64,000 nt of DNA from Betaproteobacteria bacterium Ga0077532 (GTDB lineage: Bacteria > Pseudomonadota > Gammaproteobacteria > Burkholderiales > Ga0077523). The stretch spans positions 62,001 to 126,000 of the forward strand of contig LNEE01000038.1 in NCBI GenBank assembly GCA_001464895.1, in the 5' to 3' direction. Positions within the stretch are counted from its first letter, which is position 1. Each line of letters opens with the position of its first letter. Positions 1-7,827 of this stretch are shown piece after piece. Made by a program: the position numbers and the translations under genes. The notes beneath the pieces were generated by a model that worked only from the letters and a program-made list of their open reading frames with translations, was not told the origin of the DNA and did no database searches.

Positions 1-198
1 GCGCCACCGCTTCACCGCCTCCTCGTCGCGCCAGAACGATAGCGACAGGAACCGGCCGGGGCGCGTCACGCTCTCGAAGCGTTCGATCGAGAGGAAGCCG
101 TCGATTCCATCGAGATGCTGCTTCAGTGCCGCGGCCGCACCGAAGTAGGCGTCCTTGCAGTCCGGCCGCGGGACGACCTCGAAGATGACGGCGATCAT
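1..198 (-). CDS. ABM-fold (antibiotic biosynthesis monooxygenase-like) protein, partial
   Basis: The first 66 residues are visible; the gene runs off the left edge. The reading starts MIAVIFEVVPRPD and continues with a segment around LDGIDGFLSIERFES and FLSLSFWRDEEAVKRW. That is the beta-alpha-beta pattern of the dimeric alpha+beta barrel ABM family (small heme-degrading or quinol-type monooxygenases, and stress proteins). The ATG overlaps the TGA of a 25-codon ORF just upstream (ATGA), so it is probably translationally coupled to it. Substrate cannot be inferred. Confidence is good for the fold and low for the function. Confidence 0.75.
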   Translation of the reverse strand, partial: MIAVIFEVVPRPDCKDAYFGAAAALKQHLDGIDGFLSIERFESVTRPGRFLSLSFWRDEEAVKRWR

Positions 199-272
199 GG
201 CGACGCTCCGTCGGATGCCTCGATCCCGGGTGTGCGGCGCTCGTGGACGACCTCGACGATGACCTTGGGCAC
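195..272 (-). CDS. 25-aa leader ORF coupled to the ABM-fold gene
   Basis: GTG start preceded by a very strong Shine-Dalgarno (AGGAGGT, complement of about 278-284). The product is short: VPKVIVEVVHERRTPG followed by IEASDGASP. Its TGA overlaps the ATG of the ABM-fold gene. Proline right after the initiator followed by a hydrophobic beta-strand resembles the N terminus of 4-oxalocrotonate tautomerase-type proteins, but only about 12 residues fit. It may be a remnant of such a gene or simply a leader that delivers ribosomes to the next start. Existence as a translated ORF is supported by the ribosome binding site and overlap; function is unknown. Confidence 0.5.
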   Translation of the reverse strand: MPKVIVEVVHERRTPGIEASDGASP

Positions 273-327
273 GGGGCACCTCCTGCTTCGGGGAAAGCGG
301 GATGATGCACCGCCACCCGGGGATGCG

Positions 328-930
328 TTAATCCTTGCGGCGGCGTGCGACGGCGGCCACCCCGGCGAGGCCAAGGAGCATGAGGGCGGTGGTCCCGGGT
401 TCCGGGATCGGCGCGGACACCGCACCGTCGAAGCCGACCTCGCGAATCTCGACGCGACCGGAGACCGCGAGGATCACCATGTCGACGCGACTCACGCGCT
501 CGAAGGCTGCGAACTCGTAGGTGTTGGGAAGGAACTTCGAGACTGCGGCGAGGGGGCCCGTGCTGCCGAGCGCATCGCCGTCCGTGTCGAAGAAATCGAG
601 CCGGAAACTGCGCACGCCCTCGTTCACGATGTTGATGTCGTTCCAGAGGTTGAACGTGTCGATGTCGTACTCGCCGTCGAGGTCCAGCCGGATCGTGCCG
701 AGACGGCCGGTGAGGCCGGCGAATCCGTTGAACGGCGCACCGTCCGCGATGATGCCGTCGGCGATCTCCGCCACGGACCAGACGAGCTTGCCGCAGGTGC
801 CGACCTCGCACGAGGGGATGGTGGTGGACGGCGTGATGGCGCTGAAGGGGACGGCAGCCTGAGCGCTCGCCGCAACGAGAAGGGTGGCGGCAAGGAGGGT
901 GGCGCGCAGGGGCGGCAGGCAGTGGAACAT
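328..930 (-). CDS. PEP-CTERM sorting domain protein
   Basis: 200 aa secreted protein. Residues 1-25 are a signal peptide ending in SAQA. The body (about 26-170) looks like a discoidin/galactose-binding-type beta domain (IRLDLDGEYDIDTFNLWND) but is otherwise not assigned. The C terminus is a textbook PEP-CTERM signal: PIPEPGTTALMLLGLAG, a short hydrophobic stretch, then an ARRRKD basic tail. In this family the tail is recognised by an exosortase (EpsH/XrtA type), usually for surface or exopolysaccharide-associated proteins. No exosortase gene is in the window, so one should lie elsewhere in the genome. Confidence 0.88.
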   Translation of the reverse strand: MFHCLPPLRATLLAATLLVAASAQAAVPFSAITPSTTIPSCEVGTCGKLVWSVAEIADGIIADGAPFNGFAGLTGRLGTIRLDLDGEYDIDTFNLWNDINIVNEGVRSFRLDFFDTDGDALGSTGPLAAVSKFLPNTYEFAAFERVSRVDMVILAVSGRVEIREVGFDGAVSAPIPEPGTTALMLLGLAGVAAVARRRKD

Positions 931-1192
931 CGTCGATGTCTCCGGGTGATGGCGTCAGGGGGTGCGGCAGGCGACCGCAGGCAGTGTCCGGTCCGAGGTG
1001 CAAATCCCACGCCACGGAGTGGTCTCTCGACGATCGTCAGCCAATCAAGGATTTGCAGCGCTGAGCGCCGGGACGGCTGAGGTGTGTGTCAGCGATCCCG
1101 ACACTCGGCACCACACCCCCTGGCGTTGGCGCTCGGCACCTTCGACGGGACGAGACACAATGCATCCCCGCCCGAGTCCTCACATCCCGTCC

Positions 1193-2158
1193 ATGCGCGC
1201 GCAAGCCCTGATCCCTGCCCTCCTTCTGCTCATCGCGTCCGCGACCCAGGCGGCCGATGGCATGCGCGTCTGCCTCAACTGGGCGCCCGGTGCGGATCAC
1301 GCCGCCTTCTACGCAGCTCGCCAGCAGGGGACCTTCGCGGCGGCAGACCTCGCGGTGGAACTCATCCCTGGCGGCGGCTCCGGCGACGCGATCGAGAAAC
1401 TCGTCCGCGGCGAGTGCGAGGTGGCGATCGCGGATCTCGGCGCGGTGATCGCGGCGCGCGCGAAGTCTGCGGACGTGGTCGCCGTGATGGCGCTGATGGC
1501 AGCGTCGCCGCTCGCGTTCTACAGCGTGGACGGCCGACCGCTGGTGGGCGTGGCCGATCTTGCCGGACGACGCATCGCCGCGGACCCGAAGGAACTCGCG
1601 CGTCGCCTCTGGCCGCGCCTCGCCAAGCTGCATGGCGTCGACCCGGCCGCGGTGACGTGGGTCGACCTGCCGAACAACGCGAAGGTCGAAGCCCTTGCGA
1701 AGGGCGATGCAGACGTCGCGGCCAACACCTTCTATCACCACCACGCGGAGTTCGAAGCCGCGTTCGGCGATCGTTTGCGCGTGCTGCGCTGGCGGGATCT
1801 CGGCGTCGATCCCTATGGCAACGTCCTCGTGGCGCGAGCGGGCGCGGAGACGCCGGGACTCGCGCGCTTCGTGCCGATCGTGCAGCGGACGACGGCGGCC
1901 TGCGCCGTCGATGCGGCGCCTTGTCTCGAAGCGCTGCTGCTCGCGAACCCGTTCCTCGACGCCAGCCGCGAGGCCGCGAAGTGGCGCGCGGTCCGACCGC
2001 TGCTCGCGCCGCCATCGCTTGTCGGCACGACGCTGGGCGCGTTCGATGCGACACGGCTCGCAGCAGGCATCCCCAATGCGGCCTCGATCACGCCGGGGCT
2101 CAGGCCCGAAGATGCGGTCACGGCACGTCATCTGGATCCATCGATCCTCGTGCCTTGA
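1193..2158 (+). CDS. ABC-transporter substrate-binding protein, NMT1/THI5-like
   Basis: 321 aa. The start at 1193 is chosen because it gives a clean signal peptide (MRAQALIPALLLLIASATQA); an upstream in-frame ATG at 1160 would bury it behind a Pro/His-rich leader. The mature protein begins with the family's opening strand (MRVCLNWAPGADHAAFYAA) followed by QQGTFAAADLAVELIPGGGSGDAIEKL, typical of the NMT1/SsuA/THI5-like periplasmic binding fold. Such proteins bind pyrimidines, sulfonates, riboflavin precursors or similar small molecules. No permease or ATPase gene is adjacent, so it is an orphan here and the ligand is unknown. Confidence 0.8.
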   Translation: MRAQALIPALLLLIASATQAADGMRVCLNWAPGADHAAFYAARQQGTFAAADLAVELIPGGGSGDAIEKLVRGECEVAIADLGAVIAARAKSADVVAVMALMAASPLAFYSVDGRPLVGVADLAGRRIAADPKELARRLWPRLAKLHGVDPAAVTWVDLPNNAKVEALAKGDADVAANTFYHHHAEFEAAFGDRLRVLRWRDLGVDPYGNVLVARAGAETPGLARFVPIVQRTTAACAVDAAPCLEALLLANPFLDASREAAKWRAVRPLLAPPSLVGTTLGAFDATRLAAGIPNAASITPGLRPEDAVTARHLDPSILVP

Positions 2159-2383
2159 GATCCCGCACCAGAAATCCGCACCCCCGGAATGCGCAGCCCG
2201 GCGATGGTGCGGGCGTGGCCCCAGGGACGCGTTCCGTTGCGGTGCGCCCGCCGCCATGCCTCTGATTCCAATGGCGTGAATCCGCCCCCATGACAGTGCA
2301 CGGCCCGGGTCCCCGACTTGCAATGCGGCCGTTCGGAGCGCGCGTATCCGCGCCTTCATTCCGAACTCCTGAAAGAGGACTCC

Positions 2384-3835
2384 ATGGACAGCCATCAGCA
2401 CTGCTGCAACGACCCCCACCATCAGCACGACCTCCCGAAGCTCGAGAAGCCCGAGGAATTGCGCGAACCCGCCAGCAAGGCCCGGCGCGGATTCTTCAAG
2501 GGGGCGCTCGCGAGCGGCGCCGCGACCGCCCTCGGCGGCATCGGGGCGGCCTCCCTCGCTCACGCGCAGACCGGCGTGGAACGCAGCACGTTCTCCCACT
2601 TCCACGTGCCGGCCACCGCGGACACCGTGCACTGGGGCTACTTCAGCAAGTCGTTGAAGCCGGCGGTCGAGATCCAGTCGGGCGACTTCGTCACGATCGA
2701 GACGCTCACTCACCACGCCAACGATGATGCCGAGCGGATGATCAAGGGCGACCCGGGCGCTGAGAGCGTCTACTTCTGGGACAAGAACCGGAAGGGCGTC
2801 GACCGCCGGGGTGCTGGCCCCATGGACGCCTCGCTCTTCGGCCGCGGCGCCGGTGAAGGCCTGGGCGTGCACATCTGCACGGGGCCCGTGGCCGTTGCGG
2901 GCGCGGAGGAAGGCGATGTGCTGGAGGTGCGCATCCTCGACGTCCGGCCGAGGCCGAGCGCGCAGTTCAAGGGCAAGAGCTATGGCAGCAACGCCGCTGC
3001 GTGGTGGGGCTTCCACTTCAACGACCTCATCGAGGAACCGAAGAAGCGCGAAGTCATCACGATCTACGAGGTGGATGCCACCGGCGAGCGCGACTGGGCC
3101 CGTGCCCTCTACAACTTCCGCTGGACGCCCCAGACCGATCCGTACGGCGTCGTGCACAACATCATCGACTATCCCGGCGTGCCGGTGGACCACAAGACCA
3201 TCCAGGAGAACTGGGGCGTGCTGAAGAACGTGCGCGTACCGATCCGCCCACACTTCGGCGTGATGGGCCTCGCACCGAAGGAAGCCGACATGGTCGACTC
3301 GATCCCGCCCTCCTACACCGGCGGCAACATCGACAACTGGCGCATCGGCAAGGGCGCGACGATGTACTACCCGGTGGCGGTGGACGGTGCACTCTTCTCC
3401 GTGGGTGACCCGCACGCGTCCCAGGGGGACTCCGAGCTGTGCGGCACGGCCATCGAGTGCTCGCTGACCGGCACCTTCCAGCTCATCCTGCACAAGAAGG
3501 CGGACCTCGTCGGCACGTCGATGGAGAACCTCGACTACCCGCTCCTCGAGACCCAGACCGAGTACGTGCTGCACGGCTTCAGCTTCCCGAACTACCTCGC
3601 GGACCTCGGCGAGAAGGCGCAGTCGGAGATCTACGGGAAGTCGTCCGTCGACCTCGCCCTGAAGGATGCCTTCCGGAAGATGCGCGGGTTCCTGATGACC
3701 ACCCAGGGGCTCACCGAGGACGAGGCGATCTCGCTCATGTCCGTCGCGGTGGACTTCGGCGTGACGCAGGTGGTGGACGGCAACTGGGGCGTCCACGCTG
3801 TCGTGAAGAAGGCCATCTTCACCGGCGACAGCTGA
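2384..3835 (+). CDS. Tat-exported acetamidase/formamidase family protein
   Basis: 483 aa. The family hydrolyses acetamide or formamide to the acid and ammonia. Start at 2384 follows a GAAAGAGGA ribosome binding site. The N terminus is unusual: a His/Cys-rich head (MDSHQHCCNDPHHQHD), then about 30 residues in a twin-arginine signal (ARRGFFKGALASGAATALGG) and a hydrophobic run ending in AHAQ, indicating folded export through Tat. The body has FmdA/AmdA-type segments, e.g. VHWGYFSKSLKPAVEIQSGD, HICTGPVAVAGAEEGD and the late GDPHASQGDSELCGTAIE. Most characterised members are cytosolic, so a periplasmic location and the exact substrate are inferences. Confidence 0.85.
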   Translation: MDSHQHCCNDPHHQHDLPKLEKPEELREPASKARRGFFKGALASGAATALGGIGAASLAHAQTGVERSTFSHFHVPATADTVHWGYFSKSLKPAVEIQSGDFVTIETLTHHANDDAERMIKGDPGAESVYFWDKNRKGVDRRGAGPMDASLFGRGAGEGLGVHICTGPVAVAGAEEGDVLEVRILDVRPRPSAQFKGKSYGSNAAAWWGFHFNDLIEEPKKREVITIYEVDATGERDWARALYNFRWTPQTDPYGVVHNIIDYPGVPVDHKTIQENWGVLKNVRVPIRPHFGVMGLAPKEADMVDSIPPSYTGGNIDNWRIGKGATMYYPVAVDGALFSVGDPHASQGDSELCGTAIECSLTGTFQLILHKKADLVGTSMENLDYPLLETQTEYVLHGFSFPNYLADLGEKAQSEIYGKSSVDLALKDAFRKMRGFLMTTQGLTEDEAISLMSVAVDFGVTQVVDGNWGVHAVVKKAIFTGDS

Positions 3836-4267
3836 TCCGCGATCCCCGGGGACGTTGCCGGCCGTGCCGGATCTCCTCACCTCCGAGGCCGCGTGCACCC
3901 GCAGTGCCGCGGCCTCTCGACTTTCGGCGGGCCGGCTCATGGTAGAACCATCGGAGCCCCTCAGACATAATCTAAAGAGACGGCAGGTTCGGCCGATCCT
4001 TGACGTCAAGAACATCGGCGATTCCGTGGAACTTGCCGCATCGAAAGCTGACTCTAGCTGGCGCGATCGAAATCCTCGTCGCCGACGTTTCTTTTGGCCC
4101 AGCACATTTCTGTACAGCATGTTTCCGTTCAGCATGCCGCCGTTTCACCGATCATCGTTCTCCAGGCATTTGTTCCCCATGGCTCAACACGACGTGTCCC
4201 AGTGCCACGTGCTTAGATCTCACATGGTCACTCCGCCGTTGCCGACACCGGTTCGCCCGAGTCCTCC
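3836..4267 (+). promoter_or_regulatory. 432-bp non-coding region with two palindromes upstream of the secretion operon
   Basis: No credible gene is seen here, and the composition is less GC-rich than the flanks. Two exact palindromes stand out: ATGGT-AGA-ACCAT at 3939-3951 and CTTGACGTCAAG at 3999-4010. A possible -10 (CATAAT, 3966-3971) sits between them, about 300 bp before the ABC-protein start, which would leave a long 5' leader. These look like operator and promoter sequences for the operon that follows, but no regulator can be named and no -35 is convincing. Confidence 0.35.
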
Positions 4268-6532
4268 ATGGACCGCTCGATGACCGCACTGCGCGGGGAG
4301 CGTGACCCGACCCCGCTGTCCGTCGCCACAACGGACGCCGAGGACTCCCTGTCGGTGGAGGCCTGGGAGCGCACACTCACGCACCTCGCCGATCTCGCAG
4401 GTATTCCGTGTGGCGATGTGGCGGCGCGCCGGGCTGCGGTACTCGCGTTGAAGGAACAGTCCGAACCGATGGCCCAGTTGGAAACGGCTGCCGGCATCCT
4501 CGGCTTGCGTTTGTCTCCGGCCCGGATGAGCGTTGCCGACGCCGTCTGGAGTGCCGACGGCCTGCGACCCCTCGTGGCATGGAGTCCGGGCGAACGGCGC
4601 TGGATCGTGATTCGGAAGTTCGGCGCCCTTCGCGCGCGCATCTCGACGGCAGAAGCGCCGCTCGAATTGAAGACGATCAGCCGGAAGGCGCTCGCCAAGC
4701 GCTTGGGCCTGCGCAGTGTCCTCGACGTCGCCGAATTCGGCATCCTGTACGCGCCGCCCTTCACGCCCACCGAGCCGGGTGCCGCCGGTCACGGTGGCGG
4801 CCACGGCCATCACAGCGGGTCCCACGGGCACCACCACGCCTCGACGCTCAGCCCCGTGCGCCGCTTTCTCGCCGTGTTGCGCCCCGAATCGCGTGAGGTG
4901 TTCGCCATCGCGAGCTTCAGCATCGTGACCGGCGTGCTCTACCTGGCCCTGCCGCTCGCGGTGAGCGCGTTCGTGAGCAACCTCTCCTTCGGGAATCAGT
5001 CCGCCCCCTTCATCCAGGCATTGCTCTTCATCGGCATCGCGCTGGTCGCCGCCCTTGGCCTCTCGGCGCTGATCCGCGGCCTGCAGATCTACACGGCCGA
5101 GGTCATCAAGCGCCGGTTGTTCGTGCGCCTCGTGGCAGACCTCACCTATCGGCTGCCACGGGTCTCCGCCGCCGCCCTCGAAGGCCAGAGCGGTCCCGAG
5201 CTCGTCAACCGCTTCCTCGACATCGTCACGATCCAGCGCACGACCGAACGCATCCTGATGAACGGGATTCCGGTGGTGCTCGGCGTGGTGATCGGCACCG
5301 CCGTCCTCGGGCTCTACCATCCGACGCTCTTCGGATTCTCTCTCCTGCTCTGGATCGGCATCGCGCTTGCGGTGCTGAGCGGCCGCGGGGCGGTCGACGC
5401 GTCCATCCGCGAGTCTCGTCTCAAGTACGAGACGTTGAGCTGGCTGGAGGAACTGGCCGGTAGCCCGACCCTCTTCAAGGGCCCCGGCGGATTCGCCCTC
5501 GCGCAGCAGCGGTCCGACGAGCTTGCGCGGCGCTACCTCGATGCCCGCAAGACCTACTTCCGCGTGCTGCTCCGTCAGATCTGGTCGCTGCTGGTCCTCG
5601 AGCTGATCGCAACTTCGACGCTACTCATGGTCGGCGGCTGGCTCGTGTTGCAGCAACAGCTCACGCTCGGTCAGCTCGTGGCGAGCGAGCTGATCGTCGC
5701 CAGCATCGTCTACTCGATCTCCAAGCTCGGCCTCATCTTCGACAGCTGGTATCGGGGCCTCGCCGCCATCGACAAGATCGGCCACATGACGGACCTCGAG
5801 ACCGAGCGTACGCACGGGGAGGCCGCGGTCCTGGCAACTGGGGGCATGCGTGTCGAGTGTCAGGACGTCTCGTTCTCGTACGCCAGCGGCACCACCGTGC
5901 TCTCCGGCCTGCACCTCGACCTGCGCGCAGGCGAATGCGTGGCGCTATGGGGTGGCTCGGGACGCGGATCGAGCACGACGCTCGACCTCCTGTTCGGCAT
6001 GTCGGTGCCCGACGCGGGATTCATCCGTCTCGACGGCCTCGATCTGCGCAGCTGGGATCTCGCCCGGCTGCGATCGCAGGTCGCGCTGATCCGGAGCGAC
6101 GACATCGTCACGGGCACGATCACCGAGAACATCCGGTTGGGTCGCGACGACATCGGACTCGACGCGATCACCGATGCCCTCGACCGCGTGGGGCTGCTCG
6201 ACGACCTGCTCGGGCTGCCCGACGGACTCGAGGCGCGGTTGCTCCCGGGCGGTCTGCCGCTGTCGAGCCGGCAGCGCCTGCGCCTGCTCCTCGCGCGGGC
6301 CCTCGTGCTTTCACCCCGCCTGCTCCTGCTGGACGACATCCTCGACGGCTCCGATCCAACCACGCTGCGCGAGCTCTTTTCCGTGCTGCGGGATCCGCGT
6401 CAGTCGTGGACCGTACTCGTGGCCACCCGTGACCCCGCTGTCGCCGAACTCTGCGAGCGCCATTCGATGCTCGAGGGTGGGGGACATCCTCCGGGCGCAT
6501 CACCGTCCCGTCCCGGGGAGCACGCTCGATGA
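4268..6532 (+). CDS. Type I secretion-like ABC transporter with degenerate ATPase domain
   Basis: 754 aa. Residues about 25-165 resemble a degenerate C39/CLD-like domain without a recognisable catalytic Cys/His pair. Residues about 174-192 are a His-rich linker (GHGGGHGHHSGSHGHHHAS). Residues about 205-500 form an ABC exporter membrane domain, and about 530-740 an ABC cassette. The cassette keeps its overall shape but every catalytic motif is altered: Walker A is GGSGRGSST (Lys replaced by Ser568), the signature is LSSRQ (665-669) instead of LSGGQ, the catalytic Glu after Walker B is Asp690, and the H-loop His is Arg721. ATP hydrolysis by this chain alone is therefore unlikely. Its TGA overlaps the next ATG (ATGA), giving a coupled operon with HlyD- and TolC-like genes. 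Confidence 0.85.
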   Translation: MDRSMTALRGERDPTPLSVATTDAEDSLSVEAWERTLTHLADLAGIPCGDVAARRAAVLALKEQSEPMAQLETAAGILGLRLSPARMSVADAVWSADGLRPLVAWSPGERRWIVIRKFGALRARISTAEAPLELKTISRKALAKRLGLRSVLDVAEFGILYAPPFTPTEPGAAGHGGGHGHHSGSHGHHHASTLSPVRRFLAVLRPESREVFAIASFSIVTGVLYLALPLAVSAFVSNLSFGNQSAPFIQALLFIGIALVAALGLSALIRGLQIYTAEVIKRRLFVRLVADLTYRLPRVSAAALEGQSGPELVNRFLDIVTIQRTTERILMNGIPVVLGVVIGTAVLGLYHPTLFGFSLLLWIGIALAVLSGRGAVDASIRESRLKYETLSWLEELAGSPTLFKGPGGFALAQQRSDELARRYLDARKTYFRVLLRQIWSLLVLELIATSTLLMVGGWLVLQQQLTLGQLVASELIVASIVYSISKLGLIFDSWYRGLAAIDKIGHMTDLETERTHGEAAVLATGGMRVECQDVSFSYASGTTVLSGLHLDLRAGECVALWGGSGRGSSTTLDLLFGMSVPDAGFIRLDGLDLRSWDLARLRSQVALIRSDDIVTGTITENIRLGRDDIGLDAITDALDRVGLLDDLLGLPDGLEARLLPGGLPLSSRQRLRLLLARALVLSPRLLLLDDILDGSDPTTLRELFSVLRDPRQSWTVLVATRDPAVAELCERHSMLEGGGHPPGASPSRPGEHAR

Positions 6533-7827
6533 AGACGCCGCACGCTCATGCCGCCGGGCCGATCTCCCGGCCCGGCCGGTGGTCAGGACAATTGCCCGCC
6601 ATCGCCCTCGCCGGCTCGTCGCGCGTCTCTCACCTGCTCGCGCGCATCCTGCTCGCCGCCTTCGCTCTGGTTGTCATGGGGCTGGTCGTGCTGCCCTGGC
6701 AGCAGTCCGTACGCGGCACCGGGCGCGTGATCGCCTTCGATCCGCTGGATCGTCGTATCAGCGTCGAAGCGCCGGTCGCGGGCCGCGTGAAGCGCATGCT
6801 CGTCGTCGAAGGTCAGCGCGTCGCAAAGGGCGCCCTCATCGCCGAACTCCAGGACAACGACGCCAACCTCATCGCCAACGTGAGGGCACAGCGGGATGCC
6901 GTCATCAATCGGGTCGACGCTGCCCGTGACCGGCTTGCCTCACTCACCGCGCAGCTCGAGCAACAGCAGGCGGCCAAGGTCCAGGCGCTGGCGGCGGGCC
7001 GACAGCGGATCGCGGCGGAGCGCATCGCCGCCCAGACGGCACGGATCAACTTCGAGCGTACCGAAATACTCGCGAAGGGTGGCCTTGTATCGCAGCGCGA
7101 CCTCGAACTCGCCATCCAGGAACGCGACGCGACCGCCGCCAACCTGGCCGCTGTCACGTCCACGCTGACGCAGATCGAACGCGAGTTCGATGCGGCAGGC
7201 GCCCGGATCCGCGCGGACCGCAATCAGGCGGAGGGCGAGCTGGCTGCAGCCGAAAGGGAACGCAGTGCTGCCGACGTACTCCTCGGGCAGAACGACCAGC
7301 AGCAAGTCCTGGCCCCGCGGGACGGCATCGTGCTCTCGGTCACGGCCACCGAGGGCACGTTCCTGCGCCCCGGCTCCCCCATCGCGACGATCATCCCCGA
7401 GACCGCGAACCGCTTCGCCGAGATCTGGCTGCAGGGCAACGACGTGCCTCTGGTGACTCCCCGCCGCACCGGCCCGAACGGGGAGATCATTCCCGGCAGC
7501 CCGGTGCGCATGCGTTTCGAAGGCTGGCCCGCGATCCAGTTCGTCGGCTGGCCCAGCGTTGCGGTGGGCACGTTCGGAGGCGAGGTGGTGTTCGTCGACG
7601 CGACCGATGACGGCACTGGCCGGTTCCGCATCGTGGTCGCCCAGAAGCCCGATGTCGTGACGCGGGGTGATGTGACGAAAACCCAGAACTGGCCCAGCAA
7701 CCAGTGGCTCCGGCAGGGCGTGCGTGCCGACGGCTGGGTACTTCTGCAACAGCTGCCGCTCTGGAAGGAAGTGTGGCGCCAGTTGAACGCCTTCCCGCCG
7801 ATCATCGCGGACAAGGAGCCGGAATGA
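6529..7827 (+). CDS. HlyD-family periplasmic adaptor (membrane fusion protein)
   Basis: 432 aa. The cytoplasmic N terminus is followed by one membrane span (about 38-56, LARILLAAFALVVMGLVVLP). A biotinyl/lipoyl-like half follows (GRVIAFDPLDRRISVEAPVAGRVKR split by a long insertion), then a long coiled coil (about 110-260, rich in Q/R/A/E heptads), the second lipoyl half (QQVLAPRDGIVLSVTATEG) and a beta-barrel region. This is the usual adaptor that bridges an inner-membrane ABC exporter to a TolC channel. It overlaps both neighbours by ATGA, so the three proteins are probably made in fixed ratio. Confidence 0.9.
   Translation: MKTPHAHAAGPISRPGRWSGQLPAIALAGSSRVSHLLARILLAAFALVVMGLVVLPWQQSVRGTGRVIAFDPLDRRISVEAPVAGRVKRMLVVEGQRVAKGALIAELQDNDANLIANVRAQRDAVINRVDAARDRLASLTAQLEQQQAAKVQALAAGRQRIAAERIAAQTARINFERTEILAKGGLVSQRDLELAIQERDATAANLAAVTSTLTQIEREFDAAGARIRADRNQAEGELAAAERERSAADVLLGQNDQQQVLAPRDGIVLSVTATEGTFLRPGSPIATIIPETANRFAEIWLQGNDVPLVTPRRTGPNGEIIPGSPVRMRFEGWPAIQFVGWPSVAVGTFGGEVVFVDATDDGTGRFRIVVAQKPDVVTRGDVTKTQNWPSNQWLRQGVRADGWVLLQQLPLWKEVWRQLNAFPPIIADKEPE

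Noticed and set aside
997..1007. GGTGCAAATCC upstream of the solute-binding protein, resembling part of a cobalamin riboswitch or a tRNA T-arm
   Set aside because: The rest of the cobalamin-riboswitch core (flanking paired arms and the GCCACTG box) is absent and no cloverleaf can be folded, so the 11-mer is probably chance.
1037..4135. Open frame of about 1030 codons on the minus strand across the first 4 kb
   Set aside because: It lies antisense to clearly recognised genes, is dominated by Arg/Gly/His/Val repeats typical of GC-rich antisense frames, and has no domain.
4220..5320. Long minus-strand open frame across the 5' half of the degenerate ABC gene
   Set aside because: Antisense to a protein with clear membrane and cassette architecture; the composition is that of a shadow frame.
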